Assembly (NCBI GenBank): GCA_900316305.1
Contig: ONCM01000010.1
Span: 1-62,254 of the forward strand
Source: an uncultured Bacteroidales bacterium
GTDB taxonomy: Bacteria > Bacteroidota > Bacteroidia > Bacteroidales > WCHB1-69
Direction of reading: 5' to 3'
DNA length: 62,254 bases
Both the position numbers and the translations under genes were made by a program. This document shows positions 51,161-59,800 of the stretch, piece after piece. The notes below the pieces were generated by a model that saw nothing but the letters and a program-made list of their open reading frames with translations, did no database searches and was not told where the DNA came from. Within the stretch, counting starts at the first letter, position 1. Every line of letters begins with the position of its first letter.

Positions 51161-52024
51161 TTACTGTTTTGGAGGCAGGATGTTGAGCAGTTCGACATCG
51201 AACACCACAGGGGTATAGGGCAGGATGTTGAATTGTTCGTTGCCACGGTCGCCGAAAGCGAGCGATGAGGGCACGACCATCAGAATTTCGTCGCCGACAC
51301 TCATTTGCGACACCATGATGTCAATAGCTCTGGCAATTTGGCCTTTGCCCAGTTCGAAAGAAAGAGGATTGTCGGGATCTACGGAGCAGTCGAACAAGGT
51401 GTTGTCCAGACGGTAAGATTTGTACAGAATTTCCACGACTTGGTTCTGTTCGGGTTTCTCGCCGGAGCCGATTTTTTTGTAGATGCAGTAGATGCCCGAT
51501 ATCTTATTGTCAATGTGATACTTGTCCACGTAATCAATGATGAGGGAGTCTTCGATGTGGGCCATTTGTTTTTTATGTTCCTCAAACTGTTCTTCGGCGT
51601 TTTCCAAACTCTGTTTCGACATGATTTTCAGCAGTTTGATATCTGCGAAGATAGGTGTTTTGCCGTTCGGGTATTCGCCCAAACCCAAAAATTCTTCGTA
51701 GAATTTTTTCCCTTCGAAGATGAACGTGGCGCTGTCGCCGAGGTGCATGGTGCGCAGGGCGCTGTAGATATCGCCCTTGTAGAGCTCGTCCATCAGCATG
51801 TTGTAGTGGTTCATGGGCGTAAGGGTGGAGTCGCCGACGCGCAGGGCCATGTCCACCACAACAAAGTCACCGGTTTGGGGCATTTCGTTGTTCGGATTCA
51901 CGGTGTGGAATTTGTAATAGAATCCGGAGTGCTTCTTGAATCCGTCGTATTTATGGCAGGAGGAGAAGAGTATGCACAGCAAAGTGGCAGCGAAGAGCAG
52001 TAAAAGATGTCTTTTTTTTATCAT
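51161..52024 (-). CDS. FKBP-like lipoprotein, active site degenerate
   Basis: Encodes 287 residues with lipobox FSSC (Cys23) and the same layout as the gene downstream, including the shared KYDGFKKHSGFYYKFH start. In the C-terminal domain the key VIPGW is replaced by IARAIDIM, and the YTG strand by YKS, so prolyl isomerase activity is doubtful. It is clearly a tandem duplicate. It overlaps the preceding gene by 4 bases (ATGA), so translation is probably coupled. A chaperone or structural role is possible. Confidence 0.85.
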   Translation of the reverse strand: MIKKRHLLLLFAATLLCILFSSCHKYDGFKKHSGFYYKFHTVNPNNEMPQTGDFVVVDMALRVGDSTLTPMNHYNMLMDELYKGDIYSALRTMHLGDSATFIFEGKKFYEEFLGLGEYPNGKTPIFADIKLLKIMSKQSLENAEEQFEEHKKQMAHIEDSLIIDYVDKYHIDNKISGIYCIYKKIGSGEKPEQNQVVEILYKSYRLDNTLFDCSVDPDNPLSFELGKGQIARAIDIMVSQMSVGDEILMVVPSSLAFGDRGNEQFNILPYTPVVFDVELLNILPPKQ

Positions 52025-52614
52025 TTTGTGATATTATAGGGGTTGAGGATATGATTTTCGTTTTCGGGGATTTTCTCGTCTTTGTCCAATATTCTGACCT
52101 CCATCATGAAGGGTTGCAGTCCTTGTATGCGGTCGCCGTCGCCGGCCACGCCATAACCGAGGTAGGAGGGGATGACGAGTCGGGCGCGGGCGCCGGGGCG
52201 GAGCATTTGCGCGGCTTCGTGGAGGGCGTCAATCTCTTCGGAGCGGTTCACGAGGAAGACTTTTAAGCCCGTGCTGTCGGAGCAGTAAACCTGTTCGCCA
52301 GAGAGCAGGAAGGTGCGGTATTCCATGGCCACTCGGTCATTTTCGCGAAAGAGGTCGCCTTTGCCGGGGTCCAGGATTTGGATGTAGAGGCCGGTGGGGG
52401 TGCGTTGCATCTCCCAACCGTAACGTTTGATGAACATCTGCATCTCCTCGTTTTCGCGGCGCATGATGTTCTTGTTGCCCTCCATGTAGGGCGAGTCCTT
52501 CTCCTCCTGCGTTTCGGAAGTGGAAACGACACTGCCGGTGGCCTTTTGGTCACGACAGGCTGAAAAACCGCTCACGGAAACGGTGATAATCAAAAAGAGG
52601 AGGATCTTACGCAT
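52021..52614 (-). CDS. Short FKBP-like lipoprotein, active site degenerate
   Basis: Encodes 197 residues with lipobox FSAC (Cys19). A single FKBP-like domain at about 90-185 is recognisable from PGARARLVIPSYLGYGVAGD and LQPFMMEVRILD, but the VIPGW Trp and the YTG strand are missing. It starts 3 bases after nrnA stops and overlaps the next FKBP gene by 4 bases, so all are one operon. Confidence 0.82.
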   Translation of the reverse strand: MRKILLFLIITVSVSGFSACRDQKATGSVVSTSETQEEKDSPYMEGNKNIMRRENEEMQMFIKRYGWEMQRTPTGLYIQILDPGKGDLFRENDRVAMEYRTFLLSGEQVYCSDSTGLKVFLVNRSEEIDALHEAAQMLRPGARARLVIPSYLGYGVAGDGDRIQGLQPFMMEVRILDKDEKIPENENHILNPYNITK

Positions 52615-52617
52615 GAC

Positions 52618-53631
52618 TTATTGTTGTTGGGCGTTCTCCACAACGGCGTTTTTGAAATGGGCGATAGCTTCTTCCATTGAGCCGTGGAAAAAGGCGCCGG
52701 CGGCGTTGGCGTGACCTCCGCCTTCGAAGTATTTGCGAGCGAAAAGGTTCACATCGACGATGCCTTTGGAACGGAACGACACGCGGATACGGTTGTCGCG
52801 CTCCGTGAAGAAGGCGGTGTAGTGTACGTTGTTCAAAGACAAGCCATAGTTAACAAATCCCTCTGTGTCACCGATTTGGAATCCGTTGCTGTGAAGATCC
52901 TGTTTGGTGAGGTACATGTAGGAGGCTCCATATTCGGGCATGACGACCAGACGTTGGGAGAGGGCCAGTCCGAGGAGCTTCATGCGGCTTTCCGTGTAAT
53001 TGTCATAGACGCGGCGGTGGATGTCCTCCCCGTTAACGCCGGCCTCGATCAATCTGCGCAGCACGTCGTAGGATTCCGGAAAATCGCAGGTGTAGGACAT
53101 GGAGCCGGTGTCGGTGATGATGCCGACATAGAGGCATTCGGCCACCGGTTTGGAGATGGGTCTCTCCGGGGTAAGGTATTTGTAGAGGAAGTTGAAGACC
53201 AGTTCGGACGCGGAGGTGGTGAGGTGGGTGGAGTACATCACATCGCACTGGATATCAGGCTGTACGTGATGGTCGATGAGCACTTTGAAGTGGGTGGATT
53301 TGGCGATGGTATTCTGCAAGTCCTGACCGGCGCGGTGCGGCGCGTTCATATCGACGACGAAGAGCATGTCGGCGTCGCGGATGAGCTTGCGGGCCTCCAC
53401 AAGATGTTCCTGTGCCACGATGATCTTGTCGGCATTGGGCATCCACTGCAGGAAATTGGGGAAGGGGTTGGGTGAGATCACGGAAACCTCGAAACCTTCG
53501 TCATAAAAATACTGGTATAAGGCCAAAGCACTGCCCAAAGCGTCGCCGTCGGGATTGAAATGGAAGACAATGGCGATGGTCTTCGTCTCTTTCAGCGCGG
53601 CCTGAATTCTCTGAATATCTAACTCTTCCAA
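52618..53631 (-). CDS. nrnA: NrnA-like DHH phosphoesterase (oligoribonuclease/pAp phosphatase)
   Basis: Encodes 337 residues. The DHH motifs are FHFNPDGDALGSALAL (about 24-39), VDMNAPHR and LIDHHVQPD. The DHHA1 glycine motif is FEGGGHANAAGAFF (about 305-318). It degrades very short RNAs and 3'-phosphoadenosine 5'-phosphate. The start codon appears to be TTG (53629-53631), 14 bases after the expected transcription start; no ATG is in frame nearby. First gene of the FKBP operon. A DHH gene beside gldI-type FKBP genes is an arrangement I recall from Flavobacteria. Confidence 0.92.
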   Translation of the reverse strand: MEELDIQRIQAALKETKTIAIVFHFNPDGDALGSALALYQYFYDEGFEVSVISPNPFPNFLQWMPNADKIIVAQEHLVEARKLIRDADMLFVVDMNAPHRAGQDLQNTIAKSTHFKVLIDHHVQPDIQCDVMYSTHLTTSASELVFNFLYKYLTPERPISKPVAECLYVGIITDTGSMSYTCDFPESYDVLRRLIEAGVNGEDIHRRVYDNYTESRMKLLGLALSQRLVVMPEYGASYMYLTKQDLHSNGFQIGDTEGFVNYGLSLNNVHYTAFFTERDNRIRVSFRSKGIVDVNLFARKYFEGGGHANAAGAFFHGSMEEAIAHFKNAVVENAQQQ

Positions 53632-53651
53632 CGTATCAAATTTTGAAGGTG

Positions 53652-53659
53652 CAAAAATA
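53652..53659 (-). promoter_or_regulatory. Promoter -7 motif for the nrnA-FKBP operon
   Basis: TATTTTTG followed by CACC on the minus strand, 20 bases before the TTG start. It is divergent from the DUF975 promoter at 53733. Confidence 0.65.
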
Positions 53660-53732
53660 ATAAAAATTCAGTTATGTCAGGCGGCGGGAAAGCTGCCGAT
53701 TTTAAGGATGTTGTTTGTTTCAAAATAATTAC

Positions 53733-53740
53733 TACTTTTG
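53733..53740 (+). promoter_or_regulatory. Promoter -7 motif for the DUF975 gene
   Basis: TACTTTTG followed by CCG, 36 bases before the ATG at 53776. Confidence 0.65.
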
Positions 53741-53775
53741 CCGTGAAAATTATCAACTATTAAAATAACAACATT

Positions 53776-54564
53776 ATGGGACAAATCAACGATTTAAAAG
53801 ACCAGGCATTGGCCTCCTTACGTGGGAAATGGGGCTCTTTTGTGGGACTTACTTTCATCTATTTGCTGCTTTATTCGATAGCCACTTTTTTTGTCATGTA
53901 CGGGGCTATTTTCGAGGGCAGTTCGTTCACCGGTTTGGCCTCTGCATTCTCCTTCATCGGTTCCATACTGATGGTTCTGTTCATCCCGATAGGCTATGGT
54001 TACATAGTGGCCTACCTGCACGCTTCCCGTCAGGATCTTCCCGCCGATATCGGCGACCTGTTTTACGGATACAGTAACGGACAATTTAGACGTGTGTTGG
54101 GTGCATACATCCTGATGGTGCTTGTTGTTATGGCCGCTGCGATTCCATACATCGTCTTTTTAGTCATAATGACGATGCATGGACAGTTGGAGGAGCACAA
54201 CGGGTTCTTTATGTTCTTTTCGTTGTTGCTGATGATTCCAGTCTATGTGGTAGCGCTTGCCTACGCCATGTTTCCATTCATTTTGCGCGATAATCCAGAA
54301 CTCTCAGCCAGAGAAATACTTACCAAGAGCCGCATGATGATGCAGGGTCACAAAGGGGAGCTTCTCATTCTGTTGCTGAGTTTCATCGGTTGGGGTGTGC
54401 TGGCGATGTTCACGTTTTGCATCGGCTACCTATGGCTCGCCCCGTATATATGCATGACCTACACCAAATACTACGAGCAGCTCCGTGAGGGGTACGAGGG
54501 TGTTGACGAGGAAGAGATGCCGATGCAGGAGGAGGTTGAAATGCCTGCGGAAATCACCAAATAA
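53776..54564 (+). CDS. DUF975 membrane protein
   Basis: Encodes 262 residues. The cytoplasmic start (INDLKDQALASLRGKWGSFV) and about six membrane helices fit DUF975. The DUF975 signature is present: FPFILRDNPELSAREILTKS followed by RMMMQGHKGELLIL. The C-terminus is acidic (GVDEEEMPMQEEVEMP). Function unknown. It converges with the DUF3857 gene, with a palindrome between them. Confidence 0.88.
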   Translation: MGQINDLKDQALASLRGKWGSFVGLTFIYLLLYSIATFFVMYGAIFEGSSFTGLASAFSFIGSILMVLFIPIGYGYIVAYLHASRQDLPADIGDLFYGYSNGQFRRVLGAYILMVLVVMAAAIPYIVFLVIMTMHGQLEEHNGFFMFFSLLLMIPVYVVALAYAMFPFILRDNPELSAREILTKSRMMMQGHKGELLILLLSFIGWGVLAMFTFCIGYLWLAPYICMTYTKYYEQLREGYEGVDEEEMPMQEEVEMPAEITK

Positions 54565-54578
54565 CGTGATTGTTTCGT

Positions 54579-54608
54579 TGTAGAGACGCACGGCCGTGCG
54601 TCTCTACA
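54579..54608. repeat. Perfect 30-base palindrome, GTAGAGACG family
   Basis: TGTAGAGACGCACGG (54579-54593) is followed directly by its exact reverse complement. The outer arms equal those of the palindrome at 40243-40274. It lies between two convergent genes and its right arm supplies the TAG stop codon (54604-54606, minus strand) of the DUF3857 gene. Confidence 0.92.
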
Positions 54609-56271
54609 GGGAAAACACCACCTTCACCGGCGCTTCCCACTCTCCCATCATCGCCTTGAACTTCTTCACCGATTTGGCGGAGATGCCCTCGGCGGGAAGG
54701 GTTAATTGACGATTTATGGTCACCGTCTGACCGTCAACCTGCACATCGATCAGGAGTTTGGCGTTCTCGACGGTGATTTCTTTGTGTACCGGTTTCGTCA
54801 GACAACGGACGTTGGCGGGCAACTTGACCGTGTAGGCGTATTTCTCGTCGGATTGGCCGGTGTTGATGTCGTACTGTCGATCATTGTGGATGTTCACGGA
54901 ACGGATTTGCGTACCGTAGTTTCCGTCGTCGATGGTCAGTTCGTAGTATTTACCGCTGAGTTGGGACACGTATGCTTTTGCTACGCTAATTTTCTGAGGC
55001 TGAAGTCTTTGTACCATTGGGGAATTACGGACATCCTTTTTCGAAACCACCACTTGCGGATTTTCTAAATCCTCTTTATTTAAGGTGATGTCTGCGACCA
55101 CATCCACCGTAACAGGAACATATTCCGACTCCCAAGTTTGCCCGTTATCCAAAACCAAATCTTCGTCAAGCATGGTCATATTAATTGCCAACTCATCCGT
55201 TTCGTTGGCGGAAATCTCGTAGTATGAACCATTCACTTGGACAGAGACTAACGCTTCTGGATCGGTGAAAAACGAAAAACTGACAAAAGCCAAGTGAGCT
55301 TCATACCCCAAACTATTCAACACACCTTTTAACAGAATATTCTTTTCTATCGGTAACGCACAGTTGCTCTCCCATACTTGTTGCGGCGAGGCGAACATAT
55401 AGTTCAACACTTTTGCGTTCAGATGATTGGTATGAATATTGTCGTGGATATAATCCCTGACATACAGAACCTTGTCCATATCGCTCATATCATCCGTGAA
55501 ACGGCTGCGGAAGAAGTCTGTAATTTTTTGGTTGTCAAACTTCTGCATAGCGTTTTGCTGCATGATTTTACCTACAGGATAATTCTCATCAAGCAACGAT
55601 GTAATGATGGTCAAAAAGGCTATTTCGCTTGGTAAGATATATTCGTCTGTAGGGTGTTCCGGCAGGTCGGTGAAGGTAAATACAGTTGTCTTCGGATTTT
55701 GTTCAGCATTCGTTGTGTAGTGAAGATTGTCTCCTTTCAAAACAAATGCCGCAGGTTTATAATCCGGCGTGGTCACACTAATCACGTACTTCTCCACCGG
55801 CACCTCCTCCTGCAAATCGACTTTTTCCAACAGTTCCTGGAAGAAGAAGTTCTTGGAATGGATGGTGTAGTCGAGAACGATGATGGCATCATACTCCAAC
55901 GCCGTGTGCGTCACCACCATCGTGCGGATGCCGTTGAGCCGCTCGCATTTGGTGCAACCCTCCGGCAACATCGGGTTGAAGGCGTTGGCAGGGGTTTCCA
56001 CCTTGCTGCCGTCCTTGCGGATGGTGTAGGCCTCGTTGATGATGAGCTCCTGGAAATCAGGATTGTACGTGATGAACGTCTCCCCGAATTCATCGAAGGT
56101 CATCCGTGTGAAAATCTGCAACTCCACGCGCTTGCGAAATTCCGATGAGCCGTCCTTGTTCAACGTGTAGCTCTCGGAGATGAGGTGATATACGGCGTCC
56201 TTTTCGGGGGCTTTGGCCATGACTGTTGACATGGCGCATATTGCGATGATTATGAGTACGTATCTTTTCAT
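54604..56271 (-). CDS. DUF3857 / transglutaminase-like secreted protein, active site degenerate
   Basis: Encodes 555 residues. A signal peptide (MKRYVLIIIAICAMSTVMA) precedes a DUF3857 beta domain (about 25-210; LIINEAYTIRKDGSKVETPA, LEYDAIIVLDYTIHSKNFFF). A transglutaminase-like region follows at about 270-370. Its Cys region survives (WESNCALPIEKNILLKGVL), but the usual NH..v and LDP parts read SVQVNGSYYEISANE, so catalytic His and Asp appear lost. The C-terminal part is beta-rich. It is a paralogue of the next gene upstream on this strand and probably non-catalytic. Function unknown. Confidence 0.83.
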   Translation of the reverse strand: MKRYVLIIIAICAMSTVMAKAPEKDAVYHLISESYTLNKDGSSEFRKRVELQIFTRMTFDEFGETFITYNPDFQELIINEAYTIRKDGSKVETPANAFNPMLPEGCTKCERLNGIRTMVVTHTALEYDAIIVLDYTIHSKNFFFQELLEKVDLQEEVPVEKYVISVTTPDYKPAAFVLKGDNLHYTTNAEQNPKTTVFTFTDLPEHPTDEYILPSEIAFLTIITSLLDENYPVGKIMQQNAMQKFDNQKITDFFRSRFTDDMSDMDKVLYVRDYIHDNIHTNHLNAKVLNYMFASPQQVWESNCALPIEKNILLKGVLNSLGYEAHLAFVSFSFFTDPEALVSVQVNGSYYEISANETDELAINMTMLDEDLVLDNGQTWESEYVPVTVDVVADITLNKEDLENPQVVVSKKDVRNSPMVQRLQPQKISVAKAYVSQLSGKYYELTIDDGNYGTQIRSVNIHNDRQYDINTGQSDEKYAYTVKLPANVRCLTKPVHKEITVENAKLLIDVQVDGQTVTINRQLTLPAEGISAKSVKKFKAMMGEWEAPVKVVFSL

Positions 56272-56297
56272 ATTTTGTTGTTTTTATCGTTATTATA

Positions 56298-56325
56298 CCC
56301 CACACTGCGCTGCGCTTGTGTGGGG
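56298..56325. repeat. CCCCACAC hairpin element, copy 1
   Basis: CCCCACAC (56298-56305) pairs with GTGTGGGG (56318-56325) around TGCGCTGCGCTT. It is followed by a second GC hairpin, GCGCTTCGCGC. It lies between the two DUF3857 genes, 27 bases upstream of the start of the first. Confidence 0.85.
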
Positions 56326-56434
56326 TTAATTGCGCTTCGCGCGTTTTGCCTCTCCGAGGCTGTTCAAGGAATTATGTTTCAATATATGGGGACTTTTCGT
56401 TATAAATTGCTAACTACTAACTGCAAACTGCTGA

Positions 56435-58354
56435 CTATTTGATGAATACTACCGGGTTGTCCATGTACTCTCGTTGGTAGAGTACGGCTTTGCGGAATGC
56501 GGGCCATTCGGAGGCCTCATAGACGCGCTTGCCGAGGGAGATGTTTTCGGAGAAGGTGACCATGTTGTAGCCGATTTGGTAACCGCCTCTGAATGAGACG
56601 CTCGGGGTGACAAACTGTAGCGTTTGGGGCGTGCTTACACGTGTGTAGCCCGAGGGGACGGTCATCGTTTCCGAAATGGCCACGTAGCGGGAGCAACGGT
56701 CGGTGAAGGGGTAGTCGCGCTTTTCGAGGCTGACGTCGTAGAAGAGGTGGCGCATGACGAAGGTGTAGAATCCGTTGGCTAAGAACGGTGTGGCAATGAC
56801 TTCCTTGTCGGTAACTATGGCGTAATCAGGGATTTCGAACTTATAGGTAATGCTGACGGGTTGCTTCAGATAGTCGTCCTCGCTGGTGTATTTCACCGAT
56901 TTCAACTTGGCGTTGGGGTATAGTTGATAGAGCATCATTTCGACGTTGTTTCGCCATTCGGTGCGGAAACCGTCGAAGAGATAGCGGACGGTTCTGTCGG
57001 ATTGGCGGTCGGCGGTGATGGTGACGGTGCCCTTCAGTGTGCCGTTCTTGGTGACCTGCGTGTTGGCGGTCATCCGGACGTAGTGGTTTTTCGGATCGGA
57101 GACGGGCGTGAGTCCCAATTTCGCGCCATTGGGAAGTCCCATGAGGTAGTTCTGCTGCTGTTCCGCACTGGACCAAAGCTCGCCCCTAACGCCCGGAACC
57201 CACGTGGGATCAAGGAGTTGGTAGTTTCCGTTGCGCCGCTGTACCACCGTGATGCAGTGGTTGAACTGGTCGGCGGGGATGTCCTCGATGCGCTCCCCGG
57301 CCATCGTCATGGCCGCGTAGGCCTTGAAGCCCGCCGCCCGCAACATGCCGATGAGCATCCCGGCCTTGTCCTTGCAGACACCGCAGCGGTCGCGGAAGGT
57401 CATCTCGCACTTGTGGAGCGTGAACCCTTCGCCCTCGCCCATCGAGATGCCGGAGTAGCGCACGTTGTCGGCCACCCAGTGCGTGAGGATGTCCAGACTG
57501 TCATTCTCGGTTTTCGCCGGCTTCAGCAACTCGTTCACCTTTTGCTGGATTTCAGGGGTCGCCTCAAAGCTGCCGAAGTCCTCGTTCACACCGTAGAACC
57601 ACATCGACTTGGCCTCCCAGTTCTGCGCGGTGGTCACGATGAGCTTCGGCTCGATGTCGTTGTTGGCCACGGTATAGCGCGGGGTCTTCAACGGGAAGTA
57701 ATCCTTGTTCTCGAAAGTGTAAACCGTGCGGTCGCCGTCCTTCTTCGCGGTCACCGAAAGATTCCCGTTGTAAACTATATACTGCAAGTTCTTGTTTGTC
57801 AGCACGCTGACCTGATACACTTTCTCTTTTACGGGTTGAGTGCTCCAGAAGGGGACGATGTCGTAGAAGTGGCCGCGCATGGGCGGAATGTACTTCGCGT
57901 CGGGGTCGTCTCCCTGCAGTAGCGCGTAGGTGAAGCCTTTCTTGTAGGTGAGGAACTCCACTTCGTCGCCAATTTCGAGGCGGCCGAGGGCGACCATCTT
58001 CTGTCGCGCGCCCCAGTAGATCATGTGGGCAGGTGCGGGGTAGTCGAGCACGTCGGGCTCTGGATGCTCTATCGTGCCGTCATGACGGTAGAGGATTACG
58101 TCGCGGATCTCGCAATAGGCCGACAGCGGGTCGTAATCGACGATGATGGTGTTGTTGTCGCGGCAGCCGGCATCGGTCAACACTCTGTAACGCTGGTGGT
58201 TGACGTAGTGGCTGAGACCGTTCTCCTCCATGCGCACGGTCATGCTGTCATAGAGGGTCACGCGGTCATAACCGGCGTAGGGGTCGGTTTCCTGCGCCAT
58301 CGCCGCCATGCCGAGGCACAGCAGCAGGGTTGATAGTAGGGTTCTTATGTTCAT
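56435..58354 (-). CDS. DUF3857 / transglutaminase-like secreted protein
   Basis: Encodes 639 residues. A signal peptide (MNIRTLLSTLLLCLGMAAMAQ) precedes a DUF3857 domain (about 25-250; YEFLTYKKGFTYALLQ-type strands). The transglutaminase core at about 290-400 keeps all three catalytic features: RDRCGVCKDKAGMLIGML (Cys), DQFNHCITVV (His) and YQLLDPTWVPG (Asp). A C-terminal beta domain follows. The triad suggests a real cysteine peptidase or transglutaminase acting in the periplasm or outside, but the substrate is unknown. Confidence 0.87.
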   Translation of the reverse strand: MNIRTLLSTLLLCLGMAAMAQETDPYAGYDRVTLYDSMTVRMEENGLSHYVNHQRYRVLTDAGCRDNNTIIVDYDPLSAYCEIRDVILYRHDGTIEHPEPDVLDYPAPAHMIYWGARQKMVALGRLEIGDEVEFLTYKKGFTYALLQGDDPDAKYIPPMRGHFYDIVPFWSTQPVKEKVYQVSVLTNKNLQYIVYNGNLSVTAKKDGDRTVYTFENKDYFPLKTPRYTVANNDIEPKLIVTTAQNWEAKSMWFYGVNEDFGSFEATPEIQQKVNELLKPAKTENDSLDILTHWVADNVRYSGISMGEGEGFTLHKCEMTFRDRCGVCKDKAGMLIGMLRAAGFKAYAAMTMAGERIEDIPADQFNHCITVVQRRNGNYQLLDPTWVPGVRGELWSSAEQQQNYLMGLPNGAKLGLTPVSDPKNHYVRMTANTQVTKNGTLKGTVTITADRQSDRTVRYLFDGFRTEWRNNVEMMLYQLYPNAKLKSVKYTSEDDYLKQPVSITYKFEIPDYAIVTDKEVIATPFLANGFYTFVMRHLFYDVSLEKRDYPFTDRCSRYVAISETMTVPSGYTRVSTPQTLQFVTPSVSFRGGYQIGYNMVTFSENISLGKRVYEASEWPAFRKAVLYQREYMDNPVVFIK

Positions 58355-58378
58355 AATTGGTCACTTGTTCTTGTCTGG

Positions 58379-58406
58379 CCCCACACTGCGCTTCGCTTGT
58401 ATGGGG
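58379..58406. repeat. CCCCACAC hairpin element, copy 2
   Basis: CCCCACAC pairs with GTATGGGG (one G-A break) around TGCGCTTCGCTT. It is nearly identical to the copy at 56298 and also sits just upstream of a DUF3857 gene start (25 bases). Confidence 0.85.
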
Positions 58407-58555
58407 TAAATTCTATATCTTTCACATCTGTTTGATATTCATATTGATACGCGATTTTTGTCATACGCGGGGTACAAATTGGGTTCAAAAAGCACCGTCA
58501 AAAATGGCTTGGCGGTGCCGTGATTTAAAGTGAATATGCCTCGGCATATCGGTGG

Positions 58556-58563
58556 CAAAAGTA
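58556..58563 (-). promoter_or_regulatory. Promoter -7 motif for the 639-residue DUF3857 gene
   Basis: TACTTTTG followed by CCACC on the minus strand. It would give a leader of about 195 bases containing ATATGCC/GGCATAT and GCACCG/CGGTGC hairpins and the CCCCACAC element. Confidence 0.6.
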
Positions 58564-58699
58564 TGCTTTTTTTCAATACAATATATTTAAATGTTACAAC
58601 GGCTTCTTTCTTCTCTTTTTGGGCGACCGAGCACGCTTTCCACTCGAATTTCGCACTCCGTGCTCATAACCGTTCCAATCGTTGTCGCGGTATTGTGGA

Positions 58700-58742
58700 A
58701 ACAGCGAAACGCATTCGACCAGCATGAATGCGTTTCGCTGTT
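58700..58742. repeat. Perfect 17-bp inverted repeat
   Basis: AACAGCGAAACGCATTC (58700-58716) and its exact reverse complement (58726-58742) flank the loop GACCAGCAT. There is no T-run. It lies in DNA without a gene. Could be a mobile-element remnant or an RNA structure. Confidence 0.9.
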
Positions 58743-59034
58743 GCATATCATCTTGTCAATGCCGTCTTGAAACAATGAACGGTGGACGGATTTATGTGCA
58801 AGCGTCAACAACCTTGCTTCATGTTTCTTTCGATGAACTATGGTATGATCAAATGCGTGGGTGTCCAGTTCGTTGAGGACAAAGACGAAGAGCGGAGAGT
58901 TTCGTCGTGCTTCCCGAAGTGACCACACAATTCTCGGACGAAACAGATGAGATTGTTCGGACGAAGTTTGGTGGTGGAGTAAAAGAAAAGGCGGAAGTTT
59001 TGTTCCGACAAGGGTTGGGAAATGAAATATTGTG

Positions 59035-59042
59035 TAGTTTTG
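59035..59042 (+). promoter_or_regulatory. Promoter -7 motif for the 207-residue secreted protein
   Basis: TAGTTTTG followed by CCG, 25 bases before the ATG at 59068. Confidence 0.65.
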
Positions 59043-59067
59043 CCGCCCAGTTGTAAATACATCAAAG

Positions 59068-59691
59068 ATGAAGAAAATTATAGTCGCATTGGTATTAGTC
59101 ATAGCTTCGGTATCGCTCTTTGCACAAGCTCCTCTGTTTAAGGGAGTGGCCATAGAAGGTAACATCAACGATTTTATGACAAAGTTGAAAGCAAAAGGAT
59201 GTGTGTTTGAGGAAAGAACTAAAGCCTCTGATACGGGAAGTGAGGTTATCAGGATGAAAGGAAGCTATGCTGGCTATCAAAATTGTCAAATTATCTTATT
59301 TGCTGATGGGCAGGGCAAAGAAATAGAGAGTGTGCGAGTTATTATGCCTCTAAAATGTTATAAATATGGCGAAAGTTTTGATGGATTTAGTGATAATTAT
59401 AAAGATGTGCGGTCAATGTATCTTGATGTCAAGTCTAAAATGATCGAAAAATATGGCAGTCCCGTTGTTATACATGAAAACGAAATAAACACTTATCACG
59501 GAGGGGAACTCCGTAAGATTGCCGAAATGGACGTGTATGGATGTGGTTGGACTGATGAGGGACTAAATCGGATTTCTCTTATGATAACAGTCGAAGAGAT
59601 GGATTTTATTTATTTTGCAAGTGTCAGAGTCGACATCAGTAATAATTCTTCTGTTGAAAAAAGCAGGGAGAATGTTTTAGATGATATGTAA
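59068..59691 (+). CDS. Secreted protein of unknown function
   Basis: Encodes 207 residues. The signal peptide (MKKIIVALVLVIASVSLFAQ) is followed by FKGVAIEGNINDFMTKLKAK, a start seen in small Bacteroidales exported proteins. The body alternates short strands and helices, and has four cysteines (at about residues 45, 71, 91 and 161). No catalytic motif is seen. It has its own promoter and terminator, so it is a single-gene unit. Composition is AT-richer than the conserved genes to the left. Confidence 0.78.
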   Translation: MKKIIVALVLVIASVSLFAQAPLFKGVAIEGNINDFMTKLKAKGCVFEERTKASDTGSEVIRMKGSYAGYQNCQIILFADGQGKEIESVRVIMPLKCYKYGESFDGFSDNYKDVRSMYLDVKSKMIEKYGSPVVIHENEINTYHGGELRKIAEMDVYGCGWTDEGLNRISLMITVEEMDFIYFASVRVDISNNSSVEKSRENVLDDM

Positions 59692-59771
59692 TTTCTTTTT
59701 GGGTGTTCCCCTTTCGGGTCGGGCTTTACGCCTTAACCGCAAGGGTTGCTGATTCAATTTTCTAACACCAA

Positions 59772-59800
59772 AGGCGGCTTCTTTCAGTCGCCTCTTTTTG
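59772..59800 (+). terminator. Intrinsic terminator after the 207-residue gene
   Basis: AGGCGGCT pairs with AGTCGCCT (one G-U) around TCTTTC, followed by CTTTTTGTG. Confidence 0.8.

Larger units (their letters stand above)
58355..59067. other. Non-coding stretch upstream of two divergent secreted-protein genes
   Basis: No convincing gene in about 710 bases. It holds a CCCCACAC element (58379-58406), a minus-strand promoter motif (58556-58563), a 17-bp perfect inverted repeat (58700-58742) and a plus-strand promoter motif (59035-59042). A 193-codon open frame on the minus strand (58587-59168) runs across the inverted repeat and into the next gene's promoter and start. It has no family features and is judged spurious. 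Confidence 0.6.

Noticed and set aside
58587-59168. Minus-strand frame of 193 codons
   Set aside because: It crosses the perfect inverted repeat and the promoter and start of the next gene, and contains no known motif.
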